DNA of 64,000 nt from a virus. The stretch is taken from positions 39,040 to 103,039 of the IMG/VR virus record IMGVR_UViG_3300036670_000209; one strand, written 5' to 3'. The position numbers were made by a program, and so were the translations under genes. Shown here one piece after another: positions 7,340 to 14,449 of this stretch (positions within the stretch are counted from its first letter, which is position 1; every line of letters starts with the position of its first letter). The notes under the pieces are model-generated. The model did not search any database, had not been told where the DNA came from, and saw only the letters and a program-made list of their open reading frames with translations.

Positions 7340-7564
7340 TTATTGGTTAACTCCAAAATGTTTCCTAATCCGTTTTGAACACTCGCTGACTATCGAGCCC
7401 CTTGAATCTGACTCGGATACTATCCAACATTGTGTTACACATTCTTCTACAATCAACTCAGCAAACTTTTTTAACTCTTGTTCGCAATCATCACCTGATT
7501 CACTGAACCAAGAATCCATGAATCCGGCCACATCAGCCAGTTGTTTTATTCGTTCATTTATCAT
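7340..7564 (-). CDS. family B small protein (MNERI/FAELI)
   Basis: 74 residues. Family B is defined here by an N-terminal N-E-R-I-x-x-L-A, a central F-A-E-L-I-V-x-E-C helix and a C-terminal K-H-F-G-V; such proteins are frequent small phage genes of unknown function, probably all-helical. This copy has an acidic insertion (S-E-S-G-D-D-C-E). Its ATG overlaps the TGA of the gene at 7561. Confidence 0.75.
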   Translation of the reverse strand: MINERIKQLADVAGFMDSWFSESGDDCEQELKKFAELIVEECVTQCWIVSESDSRGSIVSECSKRIRKHFGVNQ

Positions 7565-7761
7565 GTGGGTTTTCTCAAACTATCAGCAAACCATTCATTC
7601 AGATTAGCATTCAGTGCGGGCAAAGTATCCTCATTGAATTCATGCTCGCACTCCGCTCTAATCATTCGAAATAATTCAGTGATTCGTTCTGAATGACTAA
7701 AACCCTGCGTGACTTCGCGTCGAATAATTCTACGCATGAACCATTGTTCAAAAATATTCAT
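7561..7761 (-). CDS. small protein with L-N-x-N-L-x-E-W-F end
   Basis: 66 residues, basic N-terminus (M-R-R-I-I-R-R-E-V) and C-terminal L-N-A-N-L-N-E-W-F-A-D-S-L-R-K-P-T. The same C-terminal sentence occurs in the shorter gene at 19087-19221, so the two are paralogues. Function unknown. Confidence 0.65.
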   Translation of the reverse strand: MNIFEQWFMRRIIRREVTQGFSHSERITELFRMIRAECEHEFNEDTLPALNANLNEWFADSLRKPT

Positions 7762-7807
7762 TCCTTACTCCTAAAATGTTGTTTGATTTTTGTTGATCCA
7801 CTGGTGC

Positions 7808-8065
7808 TCATACTAGATCTTTATCTACACTGTCCATCATTTTTACAATATGGTCATCCAATGTAATTTTTCCATCTGTATATTCATATAGATACGCAGT
7901 TGGATCATTAATCGTAACGGCCAAATCCTGGTGTACAAAATCGTATTCTTTGAATGTCCAAGCTGGCAAACTTTTATCATAAACTCGAAAAACATACTTG
8001 TCATGCGACCACATGATAACTCCATTGATACCATCTGCACTAGTGTTTGAAATAAGCTTGCTCAT
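7808..8065 (-). CDS. hypothetical protein
   Basis: 85 residues, start at 8065, overlapped by the TGA of the upstream gene (8062). Predicted mixed beta structure (V-I-M-W-S-H-D-K-Y-V-F-R-V-Y), acidic helical end. No family recognised. Confidence 0.6.
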   Translation of the reverse strand: MSKLISNTSADGINGVIMWSHDKYVFRVYDKSLPAWTFKEYDFVHQDLAVTINDPTAYLYEYTDGKITLDDHIVKMMDSVDKDLV

Positions 8066-8259
8066 TTTACAAACCTTGGCATTCTATTATGTATGCCATC
8101 ATAAATGTAGCAGCCCAAACACGGCAACATACCTTCGAGATCATCACTGGAATGACGATCAATGAGAGAATGGTCACCATCAACTAGCATATAATATAAA
8201 CTGGTTGTACCTTCGTCAATCTGCGGTTTAAAAATATGTTCTAGGTCAGTTAGTGTCAT
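8062..8259 (-). CDS. hypothetical protein
   Basis: 65 residues, acidic (E-E-G-T-T-like centre, S-S-D-D-L-E-G), two close Cys in P-C-L-G-C-Y. Lies in the tight run between two family B genes and a membrane protein; no recognisable domain. Confidence 0.55.
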   Translation of the reverse strand: MTLTDLEHIFKPQIDEGTTSLYYMLVDGDHSLIDRHSSDDLEGMLPCLGCYIYDGIHNRMPRFVK

Positions 8260-8261
8260 TA

Positions 8262-8456
8262 TTAATCTCCAAAATGTTGTTTGATTTTCTTATTCACAAA
8301 GGCATAACGCTCAGTATCAATTAATCCCTCTGCCCATTGTGCCCCAACATCAGCACATTCCATCACAATTAACTCGGCGAACTTTGCCAAGTCAATATTG
8401 TGCTGAGAATAACTGTGATGGCATTGTGCAGCAAGCTGTAAAATTCGTTCGTTCAT
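8262..8456 (-). CDS. family B small protein
   Basis: 64 residues: M-N-E-R-I-L-Q-L-A-A-Q, then K-F-A-E-L-I-V-M-E-C-A, then K-I-K-Q-H-F-G-D. A compact, typical family B member. ATG overlaps the TGA of the membrane protein gene at 8453. Confidence 0.75.
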   Translation of the reverse strand: MNERILQLAAQCHHSYSQHNIDLAKFAELIVMECADVGAQWAEGLIDTERYAFVNKKIKQHFGD

Positions 8457-8635
8457 TTATGTAACCATGTGTTATATGCAATATTCGTACCAATGAGTAG
8501 CCAAATGATAGCAAGTCCAGCCTGGCTGTGAAACAAGAAATTTAAACCAGCTGCTGTGTTTAGTGCACTGACTGTATATCCGATGGGCCTATGATTATGT
8601 GATAACCAGTCTGCAACAAAGATAATTTTATTCAT
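8453..8635 (-). CDS. small membrane protein
   Basis: 60 residues, with a hydrophobic stretch about residues 38-56 (L-A-I-I-W-L-L-I-G-T-N-I-A) and a weaker one at 20-35. Likely inner-membrane. Overlaps the preceding gene by 8 nt and the next by ATGA. Confidence 0.6.
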   Translation of the reverse strand: MNKIIFVADWLSHNHRPIGYTVSALNTAAGLNFLFHSQAGLAIIWLLIGTNIAYNTWLHK

Positions 8636-9179
8636 TTTTAATTCCCAAATGTGTTGCCAGCTGCTGCTCTGGTTTGCTGATATGGTTTAATATCAGCTGT
8701 ATATAATTTGCCAACAGTATTGCCGCAGGGTCATTTTTAAGCAGCCCCCAGGGCAGTAGTTGGTTGGCGTTCGCTTCCAGATAGTCAGATGCATGGTCCC
8801 ATATCAGTATGGCTTGCATGGCATCCACTATGATCACACTGCTGAAGTTCACTATACTATCATGATATGCCTGGAACTCGTTACTGAACATACGTTCCAC
8901 ACGTATTTGACGCAGTTGCCACCAAACTTTGTGCTGGGCGCTAGTTTCCGGCTGCTGGCGTACCAGTGCCACCATCAACTCCCGGGCACCAGCCAACTGA
9001 TGCAGATCCACTGCACCAGGATCAATGGAGGGCACCACCGGTGCATTCTGCATATGTTCCCACATGTTTTCAAGTATTGCACTGTTGGGTTGTTGTGTAA
9101 ATATTGGCTTCATATGGTGTGTTTGATGGACTGATACCAGTATACAGTAAAGCGACATACCTGTCAAACTCCAGATCAT
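8628..9179 (-). CDS. divergent family A protein
   Basis: 183 residues from 9179. The family A signature starts only at an internal Met (9113: Q-Q-P-N-S-A-I-L-E-N-M-W), with the C-terminal block A-I-L-I-W-D-H-A-S-D-Y-L and P-A-A-I-L-L-A-N-Y-I-Q-L. The upstream Met at 9179 overlaps the preceding stop by ATGA and would add a hydrophobic 22-residue leader; neither start has a good ribosome site, so 9113 is possible. The Ala/Trp repeats are absent. Confidence 0.6.
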   Translation of the reverse strand: MIWSLTGMSLYCILVSVHQTHHMKPIFTQQPNSAILENMWEHMQNAPVVPSIDPGAVDLHQLAGARELMVALVRQQPETSAQHKVWWQLRQIRVERMFSNEFQAYHDSIVNFSSVIIVDAMQAILIWDHASDYLEANANQLLPWGLLKNDPAAILLANYIQLILNHISKPEQQLATHLGIKNE

Positions 9180-9355
9180 AGCATGTTAAACAGTGCTGGC
9201 ATGTAGTAAAAATAGGTAAATAACATCCAAATAGCCATCCATCTCTGTTGCCGGCCCTGGCAATATTCACGATAGGTCAATAGCACCAAGGAAATATAAA
9301 TCACATGAGGAATTAATAATTTGATTATCATCTGGGTACTCATAGCAGTGGGCAT
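9176..9355 (-). CDS. small two-helix membrane protein
   Basis: 59 residues from the ATG at 9355, below the usual calling cut-off. Two hydrophobic segments (about 9-27, I-I-K-L-L-I-P-H-V-I-Y-I; and 40-58, M-A-I-W-M-L-F-T-Y-F-Y-Y-M) separated by a basic turn (R-E-Y-C-Q-G-R-Q-Q-R). The TGA overlaps the next ATG. Function unknown. Confidence 0.5.
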   Translation of the reverse strand: MPTAMSTQMIIKLLIPHVIYISLVLLTYREYCQGRQQRWMAIWMLFTYFYYMPALFNML

Positions 9356-9422
9356 GGTTATTTAATTGGCAGGCCATGTGCAGGCTGAGCGAACATGGCA
9401 TCTGGTTTCGTAAGTGGAATTT

Positions 9423-9761
9423 TTAAAAGGCAATGCCATCTGTCCACTCGGGAGGTGGTATAAATTGGGGTGTGAGCGGGCCTTGCCAATTGGGGTCGCT
9501 CCAATTGTCAAAAACCTGATTGTATGCCGAGTTTGTGCTGTGTGACGGGCAGCGCAGTCGATCCTGATCTTCACTGAGCTTGCGCATGGTATCAATCATA
9601 CTGTAAGGGTGCCAGGCATCCCAAATGGTAACATGGCCATCACAGTAGGTACCATCCCATGCACCATTGATCACCCAAAAATCAAAATCATCGGGTGATC
9701 GTGATCGGTTCACTATGACCAACAGCAGGGGACGATGTGGCAGTCCCAACATCAGTCTCAT
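9423..9761 (-). CDS. hypothetical protein
   Basis: 112 residues. Begins with a hydrophobic stretch (L-P-H-R-P-L-L-L-V-I-V-N) and is rich in Trp, Asp and Pro afterwards. The frame at 9362-9595 covers the same DNA but lacks the coupling seen here: this ATG (9761) overlaps the TGA of the small gene upstream. No family recognised. Confidence 0.55.
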   Translation of the reverse strand: MRLMLGLPHRPLLLVIVNRSRSPDDFDFWVINGAWDGTYCDGHVTIWDAWHPYSMIDTMRKLSEDQDRLRCPSHSTNSAYNQVFDNWSDPNWQGPLTPQFIPPPEWTDGIAF

Positions 9762-9859
9762 GGTTCAATTCCCATGTGTTGGCTGATGCTGTCAATCAAC
9801 CCGCTGTGATCCACATCAGTTTTCAAGTGATCAGCCAGCTGTTGTATTAGATTGCTCAC
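9758..9859 (-). CDS. very small coupled ORF (33 residues, GTG start)
   Basis: A 33-codon frame with GTG start at 9859 overlapping the preceding TGA (GTGA) and a TGA overlapping the next ATG (ATGA). Reads M-S-N-L-I-Q-Q-L-A-D-H-L-K-T-D-V, helical and acidic. The double overlap is the main argument that it is translated. Confidence 0.4.
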   Translation of the reverse strand: MSNLIQQLADHLKTDVDHSGLIDSISQHMGIEP

Positions 9860-9939
9860 TGGTCAAGTGCCAAGTGGTCGATGTTATCTGGTACCTGATT
9901 CAGGTATGCAGCGTTGGTCAAGTGGTTATGATCTGTCAT
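9856..9939 (-). CDS. miniature family A gene (27 residues)
   Basis: 27 codons from the ATG at 9939, which overlaps the stop of the full family A gene at 9936. Reads M-T-D-H-N-H-L-T-N-A-A-Y-L-N-Q-V, clearly the family A N-terminus, then ends after about ten more residues. A truncated copy lacking the repeats and C-terminal block, still in the overlap chain (GTGA to the next frame). Confidence 0.5.
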   Translation of the reverse strand: MTDHNHLTNAAYLNQVPDNIDHLALDQ

Positions 9940-10394
9940 GTTGCCTTTGTTTGTATTGATTGTGCTTGCGTCAAGTGTGCTGGTACCCCCAGGGCGTTTG
10001 CAGTTCCCATGAAAGTTACGTAGGGCAGCAATAGCACACTGGCAGGATCTGCGTTTAACTTACTCCAAACAGCCAGGTGATCTGAGGTCATGGTCAGATA
10101 TCGGTCACAGTGATCATAGGCGATCAGGGCCATTATTGCATCTCTTGCTGCATCCCTTGCTACACTCACAGCAGCCACCTCCCAGGTTACATCACGTAGC
10201 GCATTACGCGCCGCGCGCTTTGCTGAAATCCATGCGGCATCCCGTTCCGCATTCCACAACTCACCCCAGGCCGCATTCCAAGCCGTATTCCTTGCCGCAT
10301 CACACGCCGGTATTGGTCTAATAGAGAACGACTGTATGTGGGCCAATACCTGATCAATATGCGCCGCATTGGGTAAATGACTCCATGCAGTCAT
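9936..10394 (-). CDS. family A protein
   Basis: 152 residues, start 10394. Repeats about 38-85 (A-A-W-G-E-L-W-N-A-E-R-D-A-A-W). Carries a tail of about 20 residues after L-L-L-P-Y-V-T-F-M, longer than in its neighbours. Coupled by ATGA on both sides. Confidence 0.8.
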   Translation of the reverse strand: MTAWSHLPNAAHIDQVLAHIQSFSIRPIPACDAARNTAWNAAWGELWNAERDAAWISAKRAARNALRDVTWEVAAVSVARDAARDAIMALIAYDHCDRYLTMTSDHLAVWSKLNADPASVLLLPYVTFMGTANALGVPAHLTQAQSIQTKAT

Positions 10395-10831
10395 GCTGTT
10401 TCCTTTGAGGTAGCAGGTTCCATGAGGGTCACGTAGGGCAACAACAAGATTGCCGCCGGTTCTGTGCTCAACTTACTCCAAACAGCCAGTTCGTCAGCAG
10501 TCATGGTCAGATATTGGGCACTGTGGTCATAGGCAATCAGGGCTATTATCACATCCTGTGCCGCATCCCATGCCACATCCAATGCCGCATTCCATGCCAC
10601 ATCCCCCGTTACGGTCAGCACCAGTGCACTGTATACCGCACGCCGCGCCGCGCACCATGCTGCATCTTGTGACACCTCTTGTACCCCATCCTGTGCCGCA
10701 CGCCAGGCCGCATTTTGTGCCACCTTTTGTACCACATGTTCGGTTGGCATTGATCTAATAGAGAACGACCCCAAGTTGGCTATCACTGCATCAATATGCA
10801 GTGCATTGGGCAAGTGACTCCATGCAGTCAT
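10391..10831 (-). CDS. family A protein
   Basis: 146 residues, start 10831. The repeat block is interrupted by a V-Y-S-A-L-V-L-T-V-T-G-D segment, a variant of which is also in the copy at 20690-21121, again suggesting exchange of internal segments. C-terminal block uses D-E-L-A-V-W-S-K-L. Tail T-S-K-E-T-A carries AAAGGAAAC for the next start. Confidence 0.8.
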   Translation of the reverse strand: MTAWSHLPNALHIDAVIANLGSFSIRSMPTEHVVQKVAQNAAWRAAQDGVQEVSQDAAWCAARRAVYSALVLTVTGDVAWNAALDVAWDAAQDVIIALIAYDHSAQYLTMTADELAVWSKLSTEPAAILLLPYVTLMEPATSKETA

Positions 10832-11241
10832 ACTGGTTGCTCGGTTGTGGAGTGTTCCAATAGGGTCACATAGGGCAGTAGTAGGATTGCCGCTGGATCT
10901 GTGCCCAGGGCGCTCCAGGCGCGTAGTTGATCTGCGGTCATGTTCATGTATCGGTCACTGTGGTCATAGGCAACTAATGCCATTATTGCATCTTGTACCG
11001 ACCGCCATGCCCCATGCCACGCCACATCCCATGCCACATTCCATGCCGCATCCCATGCCGCATCCCATACCACATCTCTTGATGCCGCCTGCGCCGCACC
11101 CCATGCCGCATCACGTGCCACATCCCATGATGCACGCCATGCCGCATCATGTGCCGGCATTGGTCTAATAGAGAACAACTTCATGTTGATCAATGCCTGA
11201 TCTATGTGCCGTGCATTGGGCAAGTGACTCCATTCCGTCAT
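10828..11241 (-). CDS. family A protein, Trp-rich repeat
   Basis: 137 residues, start 11241 (M-T-E-W-S-H-L-P-N-A-R). The repeat is very regular, Trp at every fourth position for many turns (A-A-W-D-A-A-W-N-V-A-W-D-V-A-W). Tail T-E-Q-P-V. ATGA overlap on both sides. Confidence 0.82.
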   Translation of the reverse strand: MTEWSHLPNARHIDQALINMKLFSIRPMPAHDAAWRASWDVARDAAWGAAQAASRDVVWDAAWDAAWNVAWDVAWHGAWRSVQDAIMALVAYDHSDRYMNMTADQLRAWSALGTDPAAILLLPYVTLLEHSTTEQPV

Positions 11242-11675
11242 GCTGTTTCCTTGGTTGTGATGTGTTCCAATAGGGTCACATAGGGCAGTAACAGCACACA
11301 TGCAGGATCCGCACCCAACGCACTCCATACCTGTAGTTGATCTGCTGTCATGTGCATGTATCGGTCACAGTGGTCATAGGCGATCAGGGCCATTATTGCA
11401 TCTTGTGCCGACCGCCATGCCACATCTTGCACCACATCTATTGCCGCGTTCCACGCCGCATCCCATGCCCCATTCCATGCCACATCTCTTGATGCCACCA
11501 GCGCCGCGTTCCACGCCGCGTTCCACGCCGCGTTCCACGCCGCGTCTCGTGCTGTACGCCATGCCGCACGCCATGCTGCATCATGTGCCGGCATTGGTCT
11601 AATAGAGAACGACTCCAAGTTGGCCAATACCTGATCTATGTGCCGTGCATTGGGCAAATGACTCCATTCCGTCAT
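11238..11675 (-). CDS. family A protein, perfect 12-bp repeats
   Basis: 145 residues, start 11675. Contains 3.5 perfect copies of a 12-bp unit (11503-11544) encoding the A-A-W-N four-residue repeat, so the length polymorphism of the family can be explained by slippage or unequal exchange. The 54 bp around its end are identical to those of the next copy upstream. Confidence 0.82.
   Translation of the reverse strand: MTEWSHLPNARHIDQVLANLESFSIRPMPAHDAAWRAAWRTARDAAWNAAWNAAWNAALVASRDVAWNGAWDAAWNAAIDVVQDVAWRSAQDAIMALIAYDHCDRYMHMTADQLQVWSALGADPACVLLLPYVTLLEHITTKETA
11503..11544 (-). repeat. perfect 12-bp tandem repeat (3.5 copies)
   Basis: Plus-strand unit gccgcgttccac repeated without mismatch inside a family A gene; in frame it encodes Ala-Ala-Trp-Asn units. 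Looser 12-bp periodicity runs through most family A genes. Confidence 0.9.
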
Positions 11676-12085
11676 GCTGTTTCCTTGGTTGTGATGTGTT
11701 CCAATAGGGTCACATAGGGCAGTACTAGGATTGCCGCTGGATCCGTACCCAACGCGCCCCATATTTTCAGTTGATCTGCGGTCATGGTCAGATATTGGGC
11801 ACTGTGGTCATAGGCAACTAATGCCATTATTGCATCTTGTGCCGATCGCCATGCCACATCCCATTCCACATCTCTTGCCGCGTTCCACGCCGCATTCCAT
11901 GCCGCATTCCATGCCACATCTCTTGATGCCGCCTGCGCCGCATCCCATGCCGCATCTCGTGCTGTACGCCGTGCCGCACGCCGTACAGCATCATATGCCG
12001 GCATTGGTCTAATAGAGAACAACTGCGTGTTAATCAATGCCTGATCTATGTGCCGTGCATTGGGCAAATAACTCCATTCCGTCAT
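11672..12085 (-). CDS. family A protein
   Basis: 137 residues, start 12085 (M-T-E-W-S-Y-L-P-N-A-R). Repeats mix A-R-R-T-A-R-D and A-A-W-N-A-A-W units. Same T-T-K-E-T-A tail as the copy downstream. ATGA overlaps at both ends. Confidence 0.82.
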   Translation of the reverse strand: MTEWSYLPNARHIDQALINTQLFSIRPMPAYDAVRRAARRTARDAAWDAAQAASRDVAWNAAWNAAWNAARDVEWDVAWRSAQDAIMALVAYDHSAQYLTMTADQLKIWGALGTDPAAILVLPYVTLLEHITTKETA

Positions 12086-12507
12086 GCTGTTTCCTTTGAG
12101 GTAGCATGCTCCAAGAAAGTCACATATGGAATCAACAAGATCGCAGCGGGATCCTCGTTCAGAGCACCCCATACCTGTAGTTGGTCTGAGGTCATGGTCA
12201 AATATCGGTCACAATAATCATAGGCAACTAATGCCAATATCGAATACCTTGCCGCAGTCCGTGCCGCATCCAATGCCGCACTCCACGATGTAGTCCATGC
12301 CGCATCCAATTCCGCATACCATGCCGCATCTCTTGCCGCATACCATGCTGCATCTCTTGCCGCAGCTATTGCCGCATCCAATGCCGCAGCTATGATCTCA
12401 GCCTGACACGTTTGATATGCCCTGCTGGCTTCAGTGGGATACGAGTGTAAGTTGGCTATCACTGCATCAATATGCCGTGCATTGCGCAAGTGACTCCATT
12501 TGGTCAT
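12082..12507 (-). CDS. family A protein, Tyr variant of repeat
   Basis: 141 residues, start 12507 (M-T-K-W-S-H-L-R-N-A-R; the usual Pro is Arg). The repeat uses A-A-W-Y-A-A-R-D and A-A-I-A-A-A-R-D units. First gene of the 12.5-9.4 kb family A run. Confidence 0.8.
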   Translation of the reverse strand: MTKWSHLRNARHIDAVIANLHSYPTEASRAYQTCQAEIIAAALDAAIAAARDAAWYAARDAAWYAELDAAWTTSWSAALDAARTAARYSILALVAYDYCDRYLTMTSDQLQVWGALNEDPAAILLIPYVTFLEHATSKETA

Positions 12508-12533
12508 ATTGTTTCCTTTGAGGCAACGAGTGG

Positions 12534-12899
12534 TTACAGGCCCAGTAGCTGGCGTTCTTCATCAGTGAGTTTGGCCAGCGCACCAGCTTTGAGTTTGAGT
12601 AAACGACTGGCCTCTGCTGCTTTTTGCTCCTTGTACTCCACTGCACGATCCAAGTCAAACAGATCCAGGTCTGACTTCACGCTCCATTTGGAACTGATTA
12701 GAAAAGCATCACCGCACTGATCGTCAAGATCCTCAAGGTAGAAATCCGAGCCTCTGACACTGAGCTCAATGTACACTGCACCTGCACGATCCAACACTCC
12801 CATCATGCGCATGATATAAGTGTCTCGGTCCAGCTGTTCAACCTGAGTGTGCACTGAGTCATTGCGCTGTGCTCTTTGTGCTTGGGTCTCTTTTGTCAT
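12534..12899 (-). CDS. family D protein
   Basis: 121 residues, start 12899 (M-T-K-E-T-Q), with the promoter at 12933-12961 upstream. Paralogous to 23241-23609: both share Y-I/V-x-R-M-M-x-V near residue 30, a beta-rich centre, Y-K-E-x-x-A-E, L-K-A-x-A-L-x-K-L-T and a C-terminal L-L-G-L or S-L-N-L. A 20-residue fragment of the same family lies at 14649-14711. Function unknown. Confidence 0.75.
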   Translation of the reverse strand: MTKETQAQRAQRNDSVHTQVEQLDRDTYIMRMMGVLDRAGAVYIELSVRGSDFYLEDLDDQCGDAFLISSKWSVKSDLDLFDLDRAVEYKEQKAAEASRLLKLKAGALAKLTDEERQLLGL

Positions 12900-12932
12900 C
12901 TTGTGCTTTCTATTGCGGCTGTTTATGTGTTG

Positions 12933-12961
12933 ATTATAGCACAGTTGAATAACCCTGTCAA
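12933..12961 (-). promoter_or_regulatory. consensus sigma70 promoter with conserved leader
   Basis: TTGACA (12961-12956), 17 bp, TATAAT (12938-12933): a perfect consensus. Followed by a leader (ACACATAAACAG..., then AGAAAG as weak ribosome site) shared with the promoters at 13.4, 14.0, 17.5, 18.0 and 18.5 kb. Confidence 0.85.
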
Positions 12962-12972
12962 CCGGCGGGTCT

Positions 12973-13362
12973 TTAATTTTTATAAAGTGTAACTGATTGT
13001 GGATAGGGCACACTCTCATTGGCCTGTATTATTACCATTTTGCCTTCAACTTCAAAAACCACATACATATAATGTTTATCAGAACGGATTTTTCCACTCT
13101 GTTCACTATACCCCTCTGGCTGAAAACTTACAAACTTACCGACGACACGTTCATTTTTAAAAACTTGTGTTTCTTGATTAGTCAAGTGGTAGCTGACACC
13201 GTAAACAATTAAGCAACAAATGGTTGAAATGAAAAAGTATCCAAAGAACTCAGAAGGTTCATTTGAAAATACAATCACCAAGAAAATAATGCAGAATGCA
13301 AAGACAAACCAAAAGCCTGTATGGTCTGGTGTAATAGTTTGCAGTGGGTTGATGGTATACAC
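12973..13362 (-). CDS. two-helix membrane protein with C-terminal domain
   Basis: 129 residues, GTG start at 13362, supported by the aligned N-terminus of the gene at 13754 (M-x-T-I-N-P). Two hydrophobic helices (about 17-34 and 40-57) followed by a soluble beta-rich domain (V-V-F-E-V-E-G-K-M-V-I-I). Probably an inner-membrane protein with a cytoplasmic or periplasmic tail; function unknown. Confidence 0.6.
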   Translation of the reverse strand: MYTINPLQTITPDHTGFWFVFAFCIIFLVIVFSNEPSEFFGYFFISTICCLIVYGVSYHLTNQETQVFKNERVVGKFVSFQPEGYSEQSGKIRSDKHYMYVVFEVEGKMVIIQANESVPYPQSVTLYKN

Positions 13363-13397
13363 AGTGTACTTTCTAGTCTGTTGCTGTTTATGTGTTG

Positions 13398-13426
13398 ATT
13401 ATAGCATATTTGGATAATCCTGTCAA
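13398..13426 (-). promoter_or_regulatory. consensus sigma70 promoter with conserved leader
   Basis: TTGACA (13426-13421), 17 bp, TATAAT (13403-13398), same leader cassette; overlaps the stop of the gene at 13423. Confidence 0.85.
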
Positions 13427-13680
13427 ACGATCAGCAATGCTTCAATGTCTGCTTCGCCGCCCTGATCAAACCGCACATACTCTTTTCCATTGTAGCCAGC
13501 AGTGACCTTGAGTCCAGGCGCACTGATCACTGTGGTATATCCTTCATCCATTAACTGGATTGTAACCTGTTCACGGCACCAGGTATCCACTGTCCAGCCA
13601 GCGCCTATGGTTTGATAATCACGTGGCTCGTGGAATTCAGGAGTTTTGACCATGTTGATCAACATTTGGATGTTAGTCAT
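13423..13680 (-). CDS. hypothetical protein
   Basis: 85 residues. N-terminal helix (M-T-N-I-Q-M-L-I-N-M-V), then A-G-W-T-V-D-T-W and a beta-rich end with F-D-Q-G-G-E-A-D-I. No family recognised; single-gene unit behind its own promoter. Confidence 0.6.
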   Translation of the reverse strand: MTNIQMLINMVKTPEFHEPRDYQTIGAGWTVDTWCREQVTIQLMDEGYTTVISAPGLKVTAGYNGKEYVRFDQGGEADIEALLIV

Positions 13681-13706
13681 ATCATTTGCTTTATTGCTAT
13701 GTGTTA

Positions 13707-13735
13707 ATTATAACACTTTCAGATAACCCAGTCAA
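13707..13735 (-). promoter_or_regulatory. sigma70-type promoter
   Basis: TTGACT (13735-13730), 17 bp, TATAAT (13712-13707). The leader keeps AACACATA but lacks the full cassette. Confidence 0.8.
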
Positions 13736-13753
13736 TCGTAGGGTCTTTAGTTC

Positions 13754-13972
13754 TTATACTGTATAAGTGGCACCGTAAGCAATGCCAGCTATGATAGTGG
13801 CAACCAAGAAACGTAGTACAAAACTGTCAGCAGGTTTATGGTCTACAATTTCAGCCAACTGTTTGGCTGTAGACGTAAGACCTCGCACAGCTAAATACAC
13901 CACATACACAATACAAATTAATAGTCTCAGATCATCTACTGGAATATGTTCCATTGGATTAATAGTGATCAT
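13754..13972 (-). CDS. small two-helix membrane protein
   Basis: 72 residues. N-terminus M-I-T-I-N-P resembles the gene at 12973-13362; hydrophobic helices about 17-32 and 53-70 around a soluble loop. Likely a shortened paralogue lacking the C-terminal domain. Confidence 0.6.
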   Translation of the reverse strand: MITINPMEHIPVDDLRLLICIVYVVYLAVRGLTSTAKQLAEIVDHKPADSFVLRFLVATIIAGIAYGATYTV

Positions 13973-14007
13973 GTGTTGCTTTCTACTGTGTTGCTGTTTA
14001 TGTGTTA

Positions 14008-14036
14008 ATTATAACACGTTTTCGGGACCTGGTCAA
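14008..14036 (-). promoter_or_regulatory. sigma70 promoter with inverted repeat
   Basis: TTGACC (14036-14031), 17 bp, TATAAT (14013-14008). The -10 box sits in the hyphenated palindrome GTGTTA-TAAT-TAACAC, a possible operator; full conserved leader follows. Confidence 0.85.
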
Positions 14037-14200
14037 TCCAAGGGTTGTTCCTCGACTGCTTCAAACCATTCTGTTTTAAATGGATTGTCATTATTAGCCG
14101 ATTCAGCAAATTGGTCTGCTTCAACTTCTGTGGCAAACTGAGCTACTTCATTTCTGAGTACCTCATCATAATCTCTAACGCAATGTTTTACGATCCACAT
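14033..14200 (-). CDS. small acidic protein
   Basis: 55 residues from the ATG at 14200, below the usual cut-off. Reads M-W-I-V-K-H-C-V-R-D-Y, then F-A-T-E-V-E-A-D-Q-F-A and N-P-F-K-T-E-W-F-E-A, a pattern seen in many small phage proteins. Function unknown. Confidence 0.6.
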   Translation of the reverse strand: MWIVKHCVRDYDEVLRNEVAQFATEVEADQFAESANNDNPFKTEWFEAVEEQPLD

Positions 14201-14215
14201 ATAATTTCCCAATTC

Positions 14216-14449
14216 TCAAAATTTACATTCTATATTTTGGCCACACCAAATTCTTTCAACTGCACCTTTAATTCCCGTTTGTTTTACTGTATCTACGTTA
14301 TTATATACAGTTGACCCAATAAAAATATAAAAGCAAACAATTCCAACAAAAATTACTGAGGCAATAATCGCTAGTACCCGAAACAATATATTAAACAAAC
14401 TGAAACCTTGATCAAGTTTATTGCGATTAAATTTTTTTGTGTTAAACAT
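14216..14449 (-). CDS. single-pass membrane protein
   Basis: 77 residues with the start at 14449 (GGGAA just upstream); a longer frame to 14521 would overlap the upstream gene. Basic N-terminus (K-K-F-N-R-N-K), hydrophobic helix about 21-45, soluble C-terminus with two Cys. Confidence 0.6.
   Translation of the reverse strand: MFNTKKFNRNKLDQGFSLFNILFRVLAIIASVIFVGIVCFYIFIGSTVYNNVDTVKQTGIKGAVERIWCGQNIECKF

Noticed and set aside
7340-8456. Toxin-antitoxin pairs among the small overlapping genes.
   Set aside because: Start/stop overlaps are general here and no toxin or antitoxin fold is recognisable.
9362-9595. A 77-residue frame overlapping 9423-9761.
   Set aside because: Lacks coupling to the upstream gene and a ribosome site; the other frame has an ATGA overlap.
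11374-11574. Tandem repeats that could suggest a CRISPR array.
   Set aside because: Unit is 12 bp, in frame and without unique spacers; it encodes the protein repeat.
1-12507. Diversity-generating retroelement for family A variation.
   Set aside because: No reverse transcriptase gene or template repeat with A-specific changes is present; differences look like duplication and slippage.
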